Assembly: GCA_944325435.1 (NCBI GenBank)
Contig: CALVAC010000012.1
Coordinates: 35,429-99,428 of the forward strand
From: an uncultured Bacteroidales bacterium
GTDB lineage: Bacteria > Bacteroidota > Bacteroidia > Bacteroidales > UBA932
DNA length: 64,000 nt
Direction: 5' to 3'
The notes beneath the pieces are model-generated. The model did not search any database. It was not told the DNA's origin and saw only the letters and a program-made list of their open reading frames with translations. The translations under genes were made by a program, and so were the position numbers. Shown in pieces: positions 26,665-36,981 of the stretch (position 1 is its first letter; every line of letters begins with the position of its first letter).

Positions 26665-29574
26665 ATGACACCATTTCTGAAACAGGTAGCGCAACACTAT
26701 TATAACGATGGGAAGACGGACGGCAGATGTTTCGTCTTTCCGAACAGGCGTTCCATTGTGTTTTTCAGGAAATATCTGGCAGAGACGGTTGCGGCATCTG
26801 GAGCTGAAGTGCCTGTCATTATGCCTGAAATGTTGACAGAGAATGATTTTTTCTATATGGCTGGAGGAGTGCCTGCGGTTGACAGGGTGACTCTCCTGCT
26901 GCGTCTGTATGACTGTTACAAGGCTCTGAATCCCAGGGCAGAACCTCTGGATGAGTTCATTTTCTGGGGTGACATAATCCTCGGGGATTTCAATGATGCC
27001 GACAAATATCTGGCAGATCCTCACCAGCTGTTCGCAAACGTATCGGATTTCAAGTCCATACAGGATGGTTTCCAGTATCTGACTGACAGCCAGAGGGAGG
27101 CAATAGAGAGGTTTGTGAGCCATTTCAGCGAGAAAAATTCCCGCCTTACGGCAGATATAGGTTCAGGGCATCCTGATGTCAAGGCGCGTTTCCTGCAGAT
27201 ATGGAATATCCTCGAGCCTCTGTATTTTTCATATATGGAGGCATTGCGCCGGGAAGGCCTTGCATACGAGGGTATGGCATACAGGGCTGCAGTCGGGAAC
27301 TTTGAGGCAAGTCCTGTAGAAGATGTCATGAAGCGGATATTTCCGAAGGTTTCGGGGTTTGTATTTGTAGGGCTCAATGCATTGAACGAGTGTGAGAAAA
27401 AGGTTATGCGCAGGCTGAGGGATGCATCTGTCGCCGAATTCTGCTGGGATTATTCTTCAGAGATGATACGCGACAGCCGGAACAGGTCATCTTTTTTCAT
27501 GGCTGACAATGTGAAAGAGTTTCCCCAGGCATATTCCTGGGATGAGGCTGGCCTTGCTGAACCTGCAGTGAACGTGGTCAGCGTACCATCTGCCATAGGG
27601 CAGGTGAAGATAGCTTCCGACATTATGAGAGGCAGGGATGGCTGTGCCGTAGTGCTGCCAGATGAACATCTTCTGGTCCCTCTTCTCGACAGCATACCTC
27701 CGGAAATACAGGATGTCAATGTGACTATGGGATACGGTATGTCGTCAAGTTCGTTCTATTCCCTTATGTCTGATATCTCATCCCTGCAGCTGCATATCCG
27801 TGATAGGAACGGTGAGAGGTCGTTCTATTACAGGCAGGTCTGGTCGATATTTTCCAACGGGATATTCCGCCATGTGTCCGGATCCGATGCCTCCTGTGCC
27901 GCTGCCGTAGACAGGATCAAGGCAGAGAAAAAGATATATGTGCCGCAGAAGGATTTTGAAGGCAGCTGGCTTCTCGAGCTGATATTCAGACCTGTGATAA
28001 ACGACCAGAAATCAACTTCTCCAGGACAGATTTCCGGTTTTGCTGCATATCAGAAGGAGGTGATTGCGGGGTTGGCCTCTAAATTCTGCAAATCGGACTC
28101 CATGCAGCTGGAGACGGAGTTCGCAAAAGCATATTACTGTGATGTGGTGCGGCTCTCCTCTTACGGGCTTGCCGTTTCACCGGCCACGTATATCAGGCTG
28201 CTGGACCAGATAGCCGGGCCGGAGACAGTCCCTTTCAGGGGAGAACCACTTAAAGGTATGCAGATAATGGGGCCGCTGGAGACCAGGGCTCTGGATTTCA
28301 AGAATCTGATAATACTGTCTGCCAATGAGGGTACCTTTCCGCGCAGGAACATCAGTTCCTCATTCATACCTCCTGAACTGAGGAAAGGGTTCGGCCTCCC
28401 GACATACCAATATCAGGATGCTGTATGGGCCTATTATTTCTACAGGATGATAGAAAGGGCGGAAAATGTGTGGCTGGTCTATGATTCCAGGACCGAGGGA
28501 CTGCATTCTGGAGAGGAGAGCCGGTTCATCAAGCAGCTTGTGTATCATTTCAGGGTTCCGGTAAGACGGTATATTGCCGGGGCAGGGATAGGGGATGCCG
28601 AACCATTGCCGGACATACCAAAGACTGAGGATGCCGTGCGGATTATAAGGAATACCGTCCTCTCGGCCACATCCATCCAGAATTATCTCGCATGTCCGGC
28701 TAAATTCTATTACGGTACGGTACTGGGGCTGAAGGCAGAGGAAGAGGTCTGCGAATCTTTGGATTCGGGTACTTTCGGCACGGTGTACCATAATCTCATG
28801 TGGGCACTTTTCGCCGGGGAGGAGGCCATGTCCGGAGATGCCGATATGGACAGACGCACTTCCGGATACAGGGAGCGTGGACAGCAGAGGATGGTGACAA
28901 GGGAGTACCTTTCCTCATGGCTGGGCAGGGAAGATGATATCCTCCGTAAAGTCAAGAGCTTGATATGCAGTCAGCTGAAGACACCTGAAATCACCGGACG
29001 CAATCTTGTCGTGGCTGATGTCATAGTGCAGTATGTGCTGAAGACGGTAAAGAGGGATCTGGAACTTCTGGACCTGGAGCATGCAGAAGCCTTTGAAGTG
29101 ATAGGTACCGAGAAAGAGTACAGGGCTGAGTTCCACGGATTCCGCTTCAAGGGATATATTGACAGGATTGACAGTCTTGCTCCGGGGCAGGTAAGGGTCA
29201 GCGACTACAAGACGGGGAAGGTCACGGATGATGATATCTTCATCGATGATGGCAATGCCCTGGAAGTAGCGGCTGCAGTGTTCGGGGATGACAACAGCAG
29301 GAGACCGAAGATAGCTTTGCAGTTTTTCATATACGACATGCTGTTGCGGAAGAACGGCTTCGGGGATGATATCCTCAATTCCGTGTACCAGACCTCGCGG
29401 CTCTTCAGCGAGAAGATACGGCCAGTGCCGTTGAGCGTGAAATTCTATGAAGCGATGGAGTCTGGTCTTGCAGGACTTCTCGATGAAATTTCGGACAAGG
29501 GCATACCGTTCAGAAGGACTGACAGTGCGGATATATGTTCTTATTGTGACTTTAAAAAGATTTGCGGCAGATGA
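26665..29574 (+). CDS. addB: AddB-type nuclease/inactivated helicase subunit, PD-(D/E)XK family
   Basis: 969 residues. The C-terminal third is a RecB-like nuclease: motif SDYKTG with D847 and K849, the QFFIYDML segment after it, and an iron-sulphur staple made by C677 (LACPAKFYY) and C958, C961, C967 (CSYCDFKKIC). The N-terminal part looks like a degenerate SF1 helicase and lacks a Walker A Lys. This layout is that of AddB. Its stop overlaps the AddA start by 4 bp. A -7 element TATCTTTG at 26638-26645 precedes it. Together they would process double-strand breaks to recombinogenic ends. Confidence 0.85.
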   Translation: MTPFLKQVAQHYYNDGKTDGRCFVFPNRRSIVFFRKYLAETVAASGAEVPVIMPEMLTENDFFYMAGGVPAVDRVTLLLRLYDCYKALNPRAEPLDEFIFWGDIILGDFNDADKYLADPHQLFANVSDFKSIQDGFQYLTDSQREAIERFVSHFSEKNSRLTADIGSGHPDVKARFLQIWNILEPLYFSYMEALRREGLAYEGMAYRAAVGNFEASPVEDVMKRIFPKVSGFVFVGLNALNECEKKVMRRLRDASVAEFCWDYSSEMIRDSRNRSSFFMADNVKEFPQAYSWDEAGLAEPAVNVVSVPSAIGQVKIASDIMRGRDGCAVVLPDEHLLVPLLDSIPPEIQDVNVTMGYGMSSSSFYSLMSDISSLQLHIRDRNGERSFYYRQVWSIFSNGIFRHVSGSDASCAAAVDRIKAEKKIYVPQKDFEGSWLLELIFRPVINDQKSTSPGQISGFAAYQKEVIAGLASKFCKSDSMQLETEFAKAYYCDVVRLSSYGLAVSPATYIRLLDQIAGPETVPFRGEPLKGMQIMGPLETRALDFKNLIILSANEGTFPRRNISSSFIPPELRKGFGLPTYQYQDAVWAYYFYRMIERAENVWLVYDSRTEGLHSGEESRFIKQLVYHFRVPVRRYIAGAGIGDAEPLPDIPKTEDAVRIIRNTVLSATSIQNYLACPAKFYYGTVLGLKAEEEVCESLDSGTFGTVYHNLMWALFAGEEAMSGDADMDRRTSGYRERGQQRMVTREYLSSWLGREDDILRKVKSLICSQLKTPEITGRNLVVADVIVQYVLKTVKRDLELLDLEHAEAFEVIGTEKEYRAEFHGFRFKGYIDRIDSLAPGQVRVSDYKTGKVTDDDIFIDDGNALEVAAAVFGDDNSRRPKIALQFFIYDMLLRKNGFGDDILNSVYQTSRLFSEKIRPVPLSVKFYEAMESGLAGLLDEISDKGIPFRRTDSADICSYCDFKKICGR

Positions 29575-32500
29575 TACAGATAATGAAAGCATCGGCGGGT
29601 TCAGGAAAGACCTTCAACCTTGCCAGAAAATATATAGAGCTTCTGCTTTCCATGCAGGACAGACATGCCTACAGGCACATCCTTGCAGTAACTTTCACCA
29701 ACAAGGCTACTGATGAGATGAAAAGCAGGATCCTCCAGGAGCTTTTCTGCCTTGCCGACAGCCCGCAGGATTCAGCTTATCTTGAATATTTCGTGCCCGG
29801 TATGTTCAGTGATGTAGGGGAACTGCAGCGGACAGCGGATGATATATTGTGCAATCTGCTTCATGATTACAGCGCGTTTTCGGTGAGCACTATCGACCGT
29901 TTTTTCCAGCAGACCCTCAAGGCTTTCTCCAGAGAGATAGGTCAGTTCTCTTCATATCAGGTGGAGCTGGACAAGGAGTCCCTCATCGCTGAAAGTGTGG
30001 ACAGGGTGCTGGATGCCTTGACCGAAGACGATACGGAGAAACGCAAATGGCTTACTGACAGCGCAATGGAACAGATAGAGCAAGGGGGCAGATACAGCCT
30101 TGAATCGGGCCTTCAGAACATAGCCGTCAGGCTCAAGTCGGATGAGCACAGAGAAATGGTGGAACGGTTCGGTATAGATGAGCAGAAGGCGTATTCTAGA
30201 AAGAACCTTGCGGCAGTGAAGAAAGCTTGCGGGGAAGTGATCCGGAAGTTTGAGACTTCTGTGGCTGAGGCTGCGAAAAATGTCGTTGATGCCGTGGCTG
30301 AGGCCGGTCTGGATACGGATGATTTCAACAGACGCTTCCTTTCAGCCATACATGATTATTATCCTGTCAGGCATATGGATACGATTGTGCATCCGACCGA
30401 CAGCTTCATGTCAAAGGCAGGAGATCCCGAGCAGTGGTTTCCAAAGTCGAGACGGAAACTGCTCGCCCAGGCATATCCGCTCCTCGGTGCTCCTCTGTCC
30501 CGATTCTGCTCTTTGTTCGATGTGCAGTACCGGACATACAGGACTGCCATCATCATCAAGTCACAGCTTTATGGACTCGGTCTAGCCGGTGACATAGACC
30601 GGGAATTCACTTTGCTGATGAAAGAGAGGAATGTACTCAGCATTGATGATTCCAATACCATCCTCAAAGACATAATTGCCGGTTCCGATGCCCCGTTTGT
30701 CTATGAGAAGACAGGTGTCCGTTATGACAGTTTCCTTCTGGATGAGTTCCAGGACACATCCCGCATCCAGTGGGAAAATTTTCTGCCTCTTCTTAAAGAG
30801 AGTGAAGGCAAGGGCTGCGACAGCCTTGTGGTGGGGGATGTCAAGCAAAGCATATACCGTTGGCGAGGTTCGGACTGGAATCTCCTTTCAGAAGAACTTC
30901 AGCAGACATTCGGAAGGACATCTGTCTCTGTCCTCGACACCAATTACAGGAGCTGCCGCAATGTCGTTGAGTTCAACAACGCCTTTTTCAAGACTATGGC
31001 ACATCGTCTGGACTTGATGTACGGGGAGGGAAGGGATGCGGCAGGTTCGGATGTGATAAGTCGTATATATTCGGATGTCGGGCAGAAATGCGCATCGCAG
31101 GAATCCGGAAGTGTAGACATTACTTTCTGCACCAGGGACATGATATTGCAGAAGGTTCTGGATGCAGTGGTAGAGGTAAGGGATAACGGAGCTTCCCTCA
31201 AGGATGTGGCGGTGCTGGTACGCAACAACGCATCCGGAGCTTCGGTGGCCGGATTCCTCATAGCGAACGGGATCAGGGTGATAACGGATGATTCCTTGAA
31301 GGTGCGTTCCTCTGTCACTGTCAGGCGGCTTGTGTCGCTGCTTTCGTATGTCGACAATCCATCAGACAGTATAAGCGGATACCTTTCATCTGCCCTTGAT
31401 GTCAGCATCCCGGATGAGTATCATTCACTCGAGGATCTGTGCGAGTCCCTGCTCAGGGGACTGAAGGAGAGAGATGAAGACTTGTTCAGGTCTGAAGTGC
31501 TGTATATCCAGTCGTTTATGGATTGTGTGTCCGATTATACGAGGACCGAAGGCAACAGCCTCAGAGGATTCCTGAAGCGCTGGTCGGAGACAGACCCTGC
31601 CATTTCTTCTCCGGATGCCGGGGATTCGGTACGTGTCATGACCATACACAAGTCCAAAGGTCTCGATTTCCAGTATGTGATCGTCCCTTTCATAGAAAAA
31701 GTGACCCTGTTCAAGTCTGACAACCACTGGTGTTTCCCTGATTTTTCCGGAGATTCCTTGCCGGAGGTCTGCCGCGGAATCTACGATGTGACGCTGTCTT
31801 CGGCGAGTGAATCCACTCTTTTTGCCGAAGATTACAGGGCAGAGCTGCTGAAACAGTATATAGACAACATAAATGTCCTGTATGTCGCAATGACGAGGGC
31901 CAGGCGAGGAATGCATCTGATAGGGGAGATGCCTTCCGACAAGTTCATTTCCGGCCTTGCAGATGGGGTATGGCAGAAATTCTCTAATTTTTCACAGGCT
32001 CTTTATAACTATGTCCAGGCCGAACATGTCCAAGGCCTTTCCAGCAGGATGCACGAGGATGGCTCGCAGAGGTTTTCTGTCGGGCAGATTCCGCAAGACT
32101 GGACCGGGAAGGATTCCGGGAAAGCAGTCCAGCAGCTTGACATGACATATCCGTCATGGCCTCTGAATCCTCCGGATGGGCTTCCGCGTCTGATATTGGG
32201 CCGGAGCCAGTCGGATTTCTTTTCTGAAGATGGGGATACTGGGGTATCGGCATCCGGAAGGATCAGGGGGATAGTCCTTCACGATATCCTTGCCGGCGTA
32301 TCTGTCCGGGATGACCTGGATATGGTGGTGCGGCAGGCTGTGCTTGATGGAAGTCTGGACAAGGAGCAGGCAGAGGAGGCAATGTCCCTGCTTTCGGAAA
32401 GGATTGTCTCGGCAAAGGGCCGGGGTTGGTTCCGGGAGGATGCCGCTGTCTATACTGAGAGAGATATCGTGGATGTGGATGGTTCTGTGCACAGGCCTGA

Positions 32501-32678
32501 CAGGGTGGAGATATATCCGGATGGCAGGGTCTGCATCATAGACTATAAGTTCGGGAAGGAAAAACCGGAATACCGTGACCAGGTGGCATTGTATGCGGAT
32601 ATCTACCGTAGGATGGGCTATGTTGATGTCACTTCCGCAGTGTGGTATGTGTTTCAGGATTATGTGGATATGCAATGA
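29571..32678 (+). CDS. addA: AddA-type helicase-nuclease subunit
   Basis: 1035 residues from the ATG at 29571, which overlaps the addB stop (ATGA). SF1A motifs: KASAGSGKTF near residues 6-15, FTNKATDEMKSRI, LLDEFQDTSRIQW near 387-399, VGDVKQSIYRWRGSDW, LDTNYRS, TIHKSKGLDFQYV and VAMTRARRGMHL. The C terminus is a second RecB-like nuclease with DYKFGKEKP (D991, K993) and QVALYADIYR. Helicase plus nuclease in one chain, next to a nuclease-bearing AddB, indicates a two-nuclease AddAB complex. Confidence 0.88.
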   Translation: MIQIMKASAGSGKTFNLARKYIELLLSMQDRHAYRHILAVTFTNKATDEMKSRILQELFCLADSPQDSAYLEYFVPGMFSDVGELQRTADDILCNLLHDYSAFSVSTIDRFFQQTLKAFSREIGQFSSYQVELDKESLIAESVDRVLDALTEDDTEKRKWLTDSAMEQIEQGGRYSLESGLQNIAVRLKSDEHREMVERFGIDEQKAYSRKNLAAVKKACGEVIRKFETSVAEAAKNVVDAVAEAGLDTDDFNRRFLSAIHDYYPVRHMDTIVHPTDSFMSKAGDPEQWFPKSRRKLLAQAYPLLGAPLSRFCSLFDVQYRTYRTAIIIKSQLYGLGLAGDIDREFTLLMKERNVLSIDDSNTILKDIIAGSDAPFVYEKTGVRYDSFLLDEFQDTSRIQWENFLPLLKESEGKGCDSLVVGDVKQSIYRWRGSDWNLLSEELQQTFGRTSVSVLDTNYRSCRNVVEFNNAFFKTMAHRLDLMYGEGRDAAGSDVISRIYSDVGQKCASQESGSVDITFCTRDMILQKVLDAVVEVRDNGASLKDVAVLVRNNASGASVAGFLIANGIRVITDDSLKVRSSVTVRRLVSLLSYVDNPSDSISGYLSSALDVSIPDEYHSLEDLCESLLRGLKERDEDLFRSEVLYIQSFMDCVSDYTRTEGNSLRGFLKRWSETDPAISSPDAGDSVRVMTIHKSKGLDFQYVIVPFIEKVTLFKSDNHWCFPDFSGDSLPEVCRGIYDVTLSSASESTLFAEDYRAELLKQYIDNINVLYVAMTRARRGMHLIGEMPSDKFISGLADGVWQKFSNFSQALYNYVQAEHVQGLSSRMHEDGSQRFSVGQIPQDWTGKDSGKAVQQLDMTYPSWPLNPPDGLPRLILGRSQSDFFSEDGDTGVSASGRIRGIVLHDILAGVSVRDDLDMVVRQAVLDGSLDKEQAEEAMSLLSERIVSAKGRGWFREDAAVYTERDIVDVDGSVHRPDRVEIYPDGRVCIIDYKFGKEKPEYRDQVALYADIYRRMGYVDVTSAVWYVFQDYVDMQ

Positions 32679-33037
32679 TATGCAAGGCCTTCAGCAGGCA
32701 GCTTTATTGCCTGTTCGCAAAAACACCCTTGTATAAATAGAAGCATAAAAGTCCGGTAAATCTCTTCCGCTCCTGTGTCGCTGCTCACTTTCGAATGTCC
32801 GCCGGACATTCCCATAAACCGTTCACGGCCTCCCGTTCACGAGGCCTCGGGCGGCCACACCGTCCGGACTTTCCGGTCTGTTGTTTTTTATGGGTAATAA
32901 TGTGTATAGACAACATTGTGGATAATCATTGCGGCCTTTTATAAATTCAGGAGAATTTTAGCCCGATGCGGTTCGGGATGCTGTCTAAAATTTTGCTATC
33001 TTTGCAACTTGTGTAGAACCATTAGAAGATATTTGAT
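32679..33037. other. 359-bp intergenic region between addA and the DUF4290 gene
   Basis: No convincing coding frame is seen. The region holds a weak hairpin after addA (CAGGCA 32695-32700 / TGCCTG 32708-32713), repeat copy 1 (32709-32911), and, just before the next gene, a -7 element TATCTTTG at 32997-33004. Confidence 0.7.
32709..32911 (+). repeat. intergenic repeat element, copy 1 (MITE-like or structured RNA)
   Basis: About 203 bp. Its ends are imperfect inverted repeats (GCCTGTTCGCA left; the right end reads GTCTATACACA on the other strand), followed inward on both sides by ACCC. An internal stem pairs AAAGTCCGG (32748-32756) with CCGGACTTT (32864-32872). A hairpin AATGTCC-GCC-GGACATT sits in the middle. 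It shares the 18-mer CCTCCCGTTCACGAGGCC (32829-32846) and long flanking blocks with copy 2 at 47743-47911, in the same orientation. No clear target duplication flanks this copy. Confidence 0.75.
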
Positions 33038-33703
33038 ATGGAATATGATGACAGAAGCGGATGCAGGCTGTTGTACAATACCGAGCGCAAAAGTCTGAAA
33101 CTGCCGGAATACGGGCGAAATGTGCAGAAGATGGTGGATTATCTCAGGACCATAGAGGACAGGGAGAAGAGGAACGAACAGGCGAGGGCTGTCGTGAAGG
33201 TGATGGAGATCATCAATCCGCAGGTGCATCTGCAGGAGAATTATGAGCAGAAGCTGTGGGACCACCTGTTCATCATTTCCGGGTTCAATCTCGATGTGGA
33301 TTCTCCTTATCCGATGCCGAGTCCGGATAAGTTCTCGGCGCCGCCTGCGACGATACCTGTCAGGAAGACTCCTGTCAAGGCGTTCCATTACGGGAGAAAC
33401 ATAGAGAGTATAATAGATCTCATTGCCGGTACCGCAGATGGGGATGTCAAGACGGCCATGATCCGCTCGCTTGCAGTCTATATGAGGCAGCAGTATCTTA
33501 TCTGGAACAAGGATTCTGTTTCGGATGAGACGATTTTCCACGATATCGAGATGCTGTCAGGCGGCCGTATCCATATCCCTGACGATATGCATCTTTCTAA
33601 AATCTCATCGGATGCCAGTTTCTCCCGTCCGGGGGCAGGCCAGGGCAACCGTAACCATTATCAGAGATACAGCAGCCAGAGGAAAAACCAGAGAAACAAG
33701 TAG
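33038..33703 (+). CDS. DUF4290 family protein
   Basis: 221 residues, soluble. LLYNTERKSLKLPEYGRNVQKMVDY and FHYGRNIESIIDLI (first segment shown as LLYNTERKSLKLPEYGR and NVQKMVDY) are typical of DUF4290, a Bacteroidota family of unknown function. The tail after residue about 185 is rich in Ser, Gly, Asn, Gln and Arg. It ends 2 bp before ftsK, so the two are cotranscribed, which hints at a cell-division or chromosome role. Confidence 0.85.
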   Translation: MEYDDRSGCRLLYNTERKSLKLPEYGRNVQKMVDYLRTIEDREKRNEQARAVVKVMEIINPQVHLQENYEQKLWDHLFIISGFNLDVDSPYPMPSPDKFSAPPATIPVRKTPVKAFHYGRNIESIIDLIAGTADGDVKTAMIRSLAVYMRQQYLIWNKDSVSDETIFHDIEMLSGGRIHIPDDMHLSKISSDASFSRPGAGQGNRNHYQRYSSQRKNQRNK

Positions 33704-33705
33704 AC

Positions 33706-36294
33706 ATGCCTCGCAAAGCGCAGACAGAGGGGAAAAGGCCAGAGAGAGGACGGAAACTCTCCGGCAGGTTCAGTGAAGAGACCAGGATCAGATTCATCAA
33801 GGTTTCCGGTCTTGTTGTCTTTGTATTCGCTGTGTTCACATTCCTTTCGGTCCTTTCGTATCTGTTTACCTGGCAGGCTGACCAGAGCCTTCTGTCTGAT
33901 CCGGATATGATGGACAGGGGAGTGTCCGTAGGCAACTGGGGAGGGAAGCTCGGCTACAGATGGAGCCATTTCCTGGTGTGCCGCTGTTTTGGCCTTGGCA
34001 GTTTCTTTATTGTTGCCCTGCTGGCTGTCGTGTCCTGCGGGATGTTCTTCCGCAAGACCTTGTCAGGTCAGCCGAGGCAGGTGCTGGTAATGGTATCGGG
34101 AGCGATAGTGTCATCTGCGCTCCTGGCGTATGTCGCAGACCTGTCCGGTGCCGGCAACCTTTTCGGGGGTGGTCTCGGTGGAGACTGCGGTGCGGCTGTA
34201 GTGTCGTGTCTGGCCAATCTTGCGGGGTATATAGTCACAGGCTGTATCATTGTCGTATTTGTCGTTCTGTGGATGCTTTATACAAGCGGAACTTTCTCGA
34301 GATGGTTCCTCAACGCGGGAGATCATCTGTGGGACAGGAGCGAGGAGCCTGTTGCTCCGGAAAAGGAAGAATGCAGCCAGGAAGCTGTTGAAATGGACAG
34401 GGATTTCATCCCGCAGGACAGAGATGAAGAGGAGCAGGTCAGCGATGGCGTGGAGCAGGAGAATGGAGATGGCGGGCAGGAGTCTGCTCTTCAGGACAGG
34501 GAATCTGAACTGCAGGACAAAGGGCCTGCGCAGATTGAAGAAACCGGGGATACCGTCCGGAACGGGTATCGGCGTGTACAGGTACAATGGAGGGACAGCC
34601 GCGGTGTCAGGACTGACAGTCTGAAGACTGATGCTGGGGCATCGATATATGAAGACATTTCCCACGATGATCCGGAGATGGAGATCAGGGAGGGAGTGGA
34701 GCTTGCCACTGATGGTATAAAGGAGCTGCCGAGGATAGACACGAGGGCAGAACTGGACAGGTTCAAGTTCCCGACCCTTGACCTTCTGGATGACTATGCG
34801 GAATTCAGGCACAATGTGTCCAAGGAAGAGCTCGAGAGAAACAACAACAAGATACGGACGACGCTGCTTGACTATAAGATCCAGGTAGAGAAAGTCGTGG
34901 CATGCAAGGGTCCGACTGTCACCCTCTATAAGGTGACTCCGGCTCCCGGAGTGAAGATATCCGCCATAAAGAATCTGGAGAATGACATCGCCATGGCTCT
35001 GGGGGCACGGGGAGTGCGAGTTGTCAAGCTGACAGATTCAGTAGGCATAGAGGTGGCGAACGAACGGCCATCCATTGTCCCTCTCAAGTCATGCCTGAAT
35101 GATGATGCTTTCAGGGAGAACAAGTTCGAGCTGCCGGTGGCGATAGGCTATGCGATTACGCAGAATGTCAAGGTCTTCGACCTTGCTGAGGCTCCACATC
35201 TCCTTGTGGCGGGGGCCACCAAGCAGGGCAAGTCTGTCGGTCTGAATGTCATTATCACATCCTTGTTGTATGCCAGGCATCCATCGGAGCTGAAGTTCGT
35301 GTTCATCGATCCCAAGATGGTGGAGTTCAATGCGTATTCCAAACTGCTGAAGCATTATCTTGCGGTACTTCCTACTGCTGCGGATGAGCAGGATGAGATG
35401 TCCAGCGCGATTGTAAAGAATCCGAAGCAGGCAGAGACCATACTCCAGTCCCTGTGCAAGGAGATGGATGAGAGATACAAGCTGATGAGCGTCACTTCTG
35501 CCAACAATGTCAAACTGTACAACGAGAAGTATAAGGACAGACGGCTGAATCCGAATGATGGCCACAGGTTCCTGCCGTATATCGTTGTGGTGATCGATGA
35601 GTATGCTGATCTTATAATGTCAGTGTCATCGGGTTCGGAGGCAAAGACACAGGCAAGGAACATCACTACATCCATTATACGTCTGGCGCAGAAGGGAAGG
35701 GCGGCCGGTATCCATGTGATCATAGCGACCCAGCGTCCGTCAGTGGATGTAGTTACCGGTATCATCAAGACCAACTTCCCGATGAGGATTGCGTTCCGCA
35801 CATCCACGAGGGTGGATTCCAATACCATACTCGATACCCCTGGTGCAGAGAAGCTTATCGGCAAAGGGGACATGCTGTATTATGCCGGAGTGGAGATAGA
35901 ACGTGTCCAGTGCGCTATGATAAGCATGGATGAGATATACAGGGTGACTGATTATATAGGTGCCCAGACCGGGTATAAACAGTGCTACAATACCCCTTAT
36001 TATCTTCCGGAACCTGAAACCGCGGCCCAGGAAAATGCTCCGGGGGAGGTCGACATGCAGAACCTGGATGAGAATTTCAAGGATGCTGCTGAATATGTGG
36101 TCAGGAGACAGAAAGGTTCCACATCTGATCTTCAGCGTAGTCTTGGCATGGGTTATGCCAGAGCCGGGAGGGTAATGGATCAGCTTGAGGCAGCAGGTAT
36201 AGTCGGTCCTCAGGAGGGCTCGAAACCGAGACAGGTGCTGGTTTCTGATCTCGATGAGCTTCAGGGGATACTTGATGCCTATATGAACGGCTGA
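33706..36294 (+). CDS. ftsK: DNA translocase FtsK
   Basis: 862 residues. N-terminal membrane segments span about residues 25-190, then an acidic, Glu/Gln-rich linker to about 330, then the motor: Walker A GATKQGKS at 503-510, Walker B IDEYADL with D631/E632, and the RAAGIHVIIATQRPS block. The last about 65 residues, with GSTSDLQRSLGMGYARAGRVMDQLE (in parts: GSTSDLQRSLGMGY, ARAGRVMDQLE), form the gamma winged-helix domain that reads KOPS-type sites. It pumps chromosome ends through the septum and helps dimer resolution. Confidence 0.95.
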   Translation: MPRKAQTEGKRPERGRKLSGRFSEETRIRFIKVSGLVVFVFAVFTFLSVLSYLFTWQADQSLLSDPDMMDRGVSVGNWGGKLGYRWSHFLVCRCFGLGSFFIVALLAVVSCGMFFRKTLSGQPRQVLVMVSGAIVSSALLAYVADLSGAGNLFGGGLGGDCGAAVVSCLANLAGYIVTGCIIVVFVVLWMLYTSGTFSRWFLNAGDHLWDRSEEPVAPEKEECSQEAVEMDRDFIPQDRDEEEQVSDGVEQENGDGGQESALQDRESELQDKGPAQIEETGDTVRNGYRRVQVQWRDSRGVRTDSLKTDAGASIYEDISHDDPEMEIREGVELATDGIKELPRIDTRAELDRFKFPTLDLLDDYAEFRHNVSKEELERNNNKIRTTLLDYKIQVEKVVACKGPTVTLYKVTPAPGVKISAIKNLENDIAMALGARGVRVVKLTDSVGIEVANERPSIVPLKSCLNDDAFRENKFELPVAIGYAITQNVKVFDLAEAPHLLVAGATKQGKSVGLNVIITSLLYARHPSELKFVFIDPKMVEFNAYSKLLKHYLAVLPTAADEQDEMSSAIVKNPKQAETILQSLCKEMDERYKLMSVTSANNVKLYNEKYKDRRLNPNDGHRFLPYIVVVIDEYADLIMSVSSGSEAKTQARNITTSIIRLAQKGRAAGIHVIIATQRPSVDVVTGIIKTNFPMRIAFRTSTRVDSNTILDTPGAEKLIGKGDMLYYAGVEIERVQCAMISMDEIYRVTDYIGAQTGYKQCYNTPYYLPEPETAAQENAPGEVDMQNLDENFKDAAEYVVRRQKGSTSDLQRSLGMGYARAGRVMDQLEAAGIVGPQEGSKPRQVLVSDLDELQGILDAYMNG

Positions 36295-36318
36295 TGTTGA
36301 CAAGGTTAGATTTATTGT

Positions 36319-36954
36319 ATGTCAAGGATAATTGTTTCTGTCGTATATTCTGCGCTCTTGAGTCTTTGCGCGCCGGCAGGGCTGCAGGCTGCCGGAAATG
36401 ATCCTGTCAAGGCATTTGCCGACAGGGTGGCTGCATCTCTGGTCAATTTCGGATACAGTTATGAAATGATTGACGGGGATGTGAAAATGACCGGCAGCGG
36501 CAGTGTCTCCGTGCAAGGTGATTCTTACAGAATGTCCGGTGATGGACTGGAGATATGGTGCGATGGCAGGTCAGTTTGTACGGTTGATGATTCCGCAAAG
36601 GAAGTGGTGATAGAACCTTTGTGGGCAGGTTCAGGTGCATTTGTCAATCCGGCAGCAGCCATCAGGGATATAGATACTGGATTCTCCTGGGATGACAGCG
36701 GCAGCCGGACTGTTTTCAACGGACAGGATGTTCTCGTGTATGAACTGTCTCCGAACGGACCGGCAGCTGACATATCAGGTATGAAACTGTATTTCAGCCC
36801 GGATGGACATACTCTCACGGGAGCTGAGGTACAGACGGTGAAAGTTACTGTGACATTTGTGATATCATCACTGGAGTTTCTCAAGCCCGGGGATGGCACT
36901 GAATTCGCGATTCCAATGTTTGGACCTGACTATTTTGTCACCGATCTCCGTTGA
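36319..36954 (+). CDS. LolA-like outer-membrane lipoprotein carrier
   Basis: 211 residues with an export signal ending near QAAG (residue about 26). The remainder reads like the LolA fold typical of Bacteroidota: an N-terminal amphipathic helix DPVKAFADRVAASL, beta strands with MTGSGSVSVQGDSYRMSGDG and EIWCDGRSVCTVDD, and a C-terminal LEFLKPGDGTEFAIP. It would ferry lipoproteins across the periplasm. The gene follows ftsK by 24 bp, a common Bacteroidota arrangement. Confidence 0.82.
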   Translation: MSRIIVSVVYSALLSLCAPAGLQAAGNDPVKAFADRVAASLVNFGYSYEMIDGDVKMTGSGSVSVQGDSYRMSGDGLEIWCDGRSVCTVDDSAKEVVIEPLWAGSGAFVNPAAAIRDIDTGFSWDDSGSRTVFNGQDVLVYELSPNGPAADISGMKLYFSPDGHTLTGAEVQTVKVTVTFVISSLEFLKPGDGTEFAIPMFGPDYFVTDLR

Positions 36955-36981
36955 GAGGGTTTCCCTTTTGGCATTAGTTTT

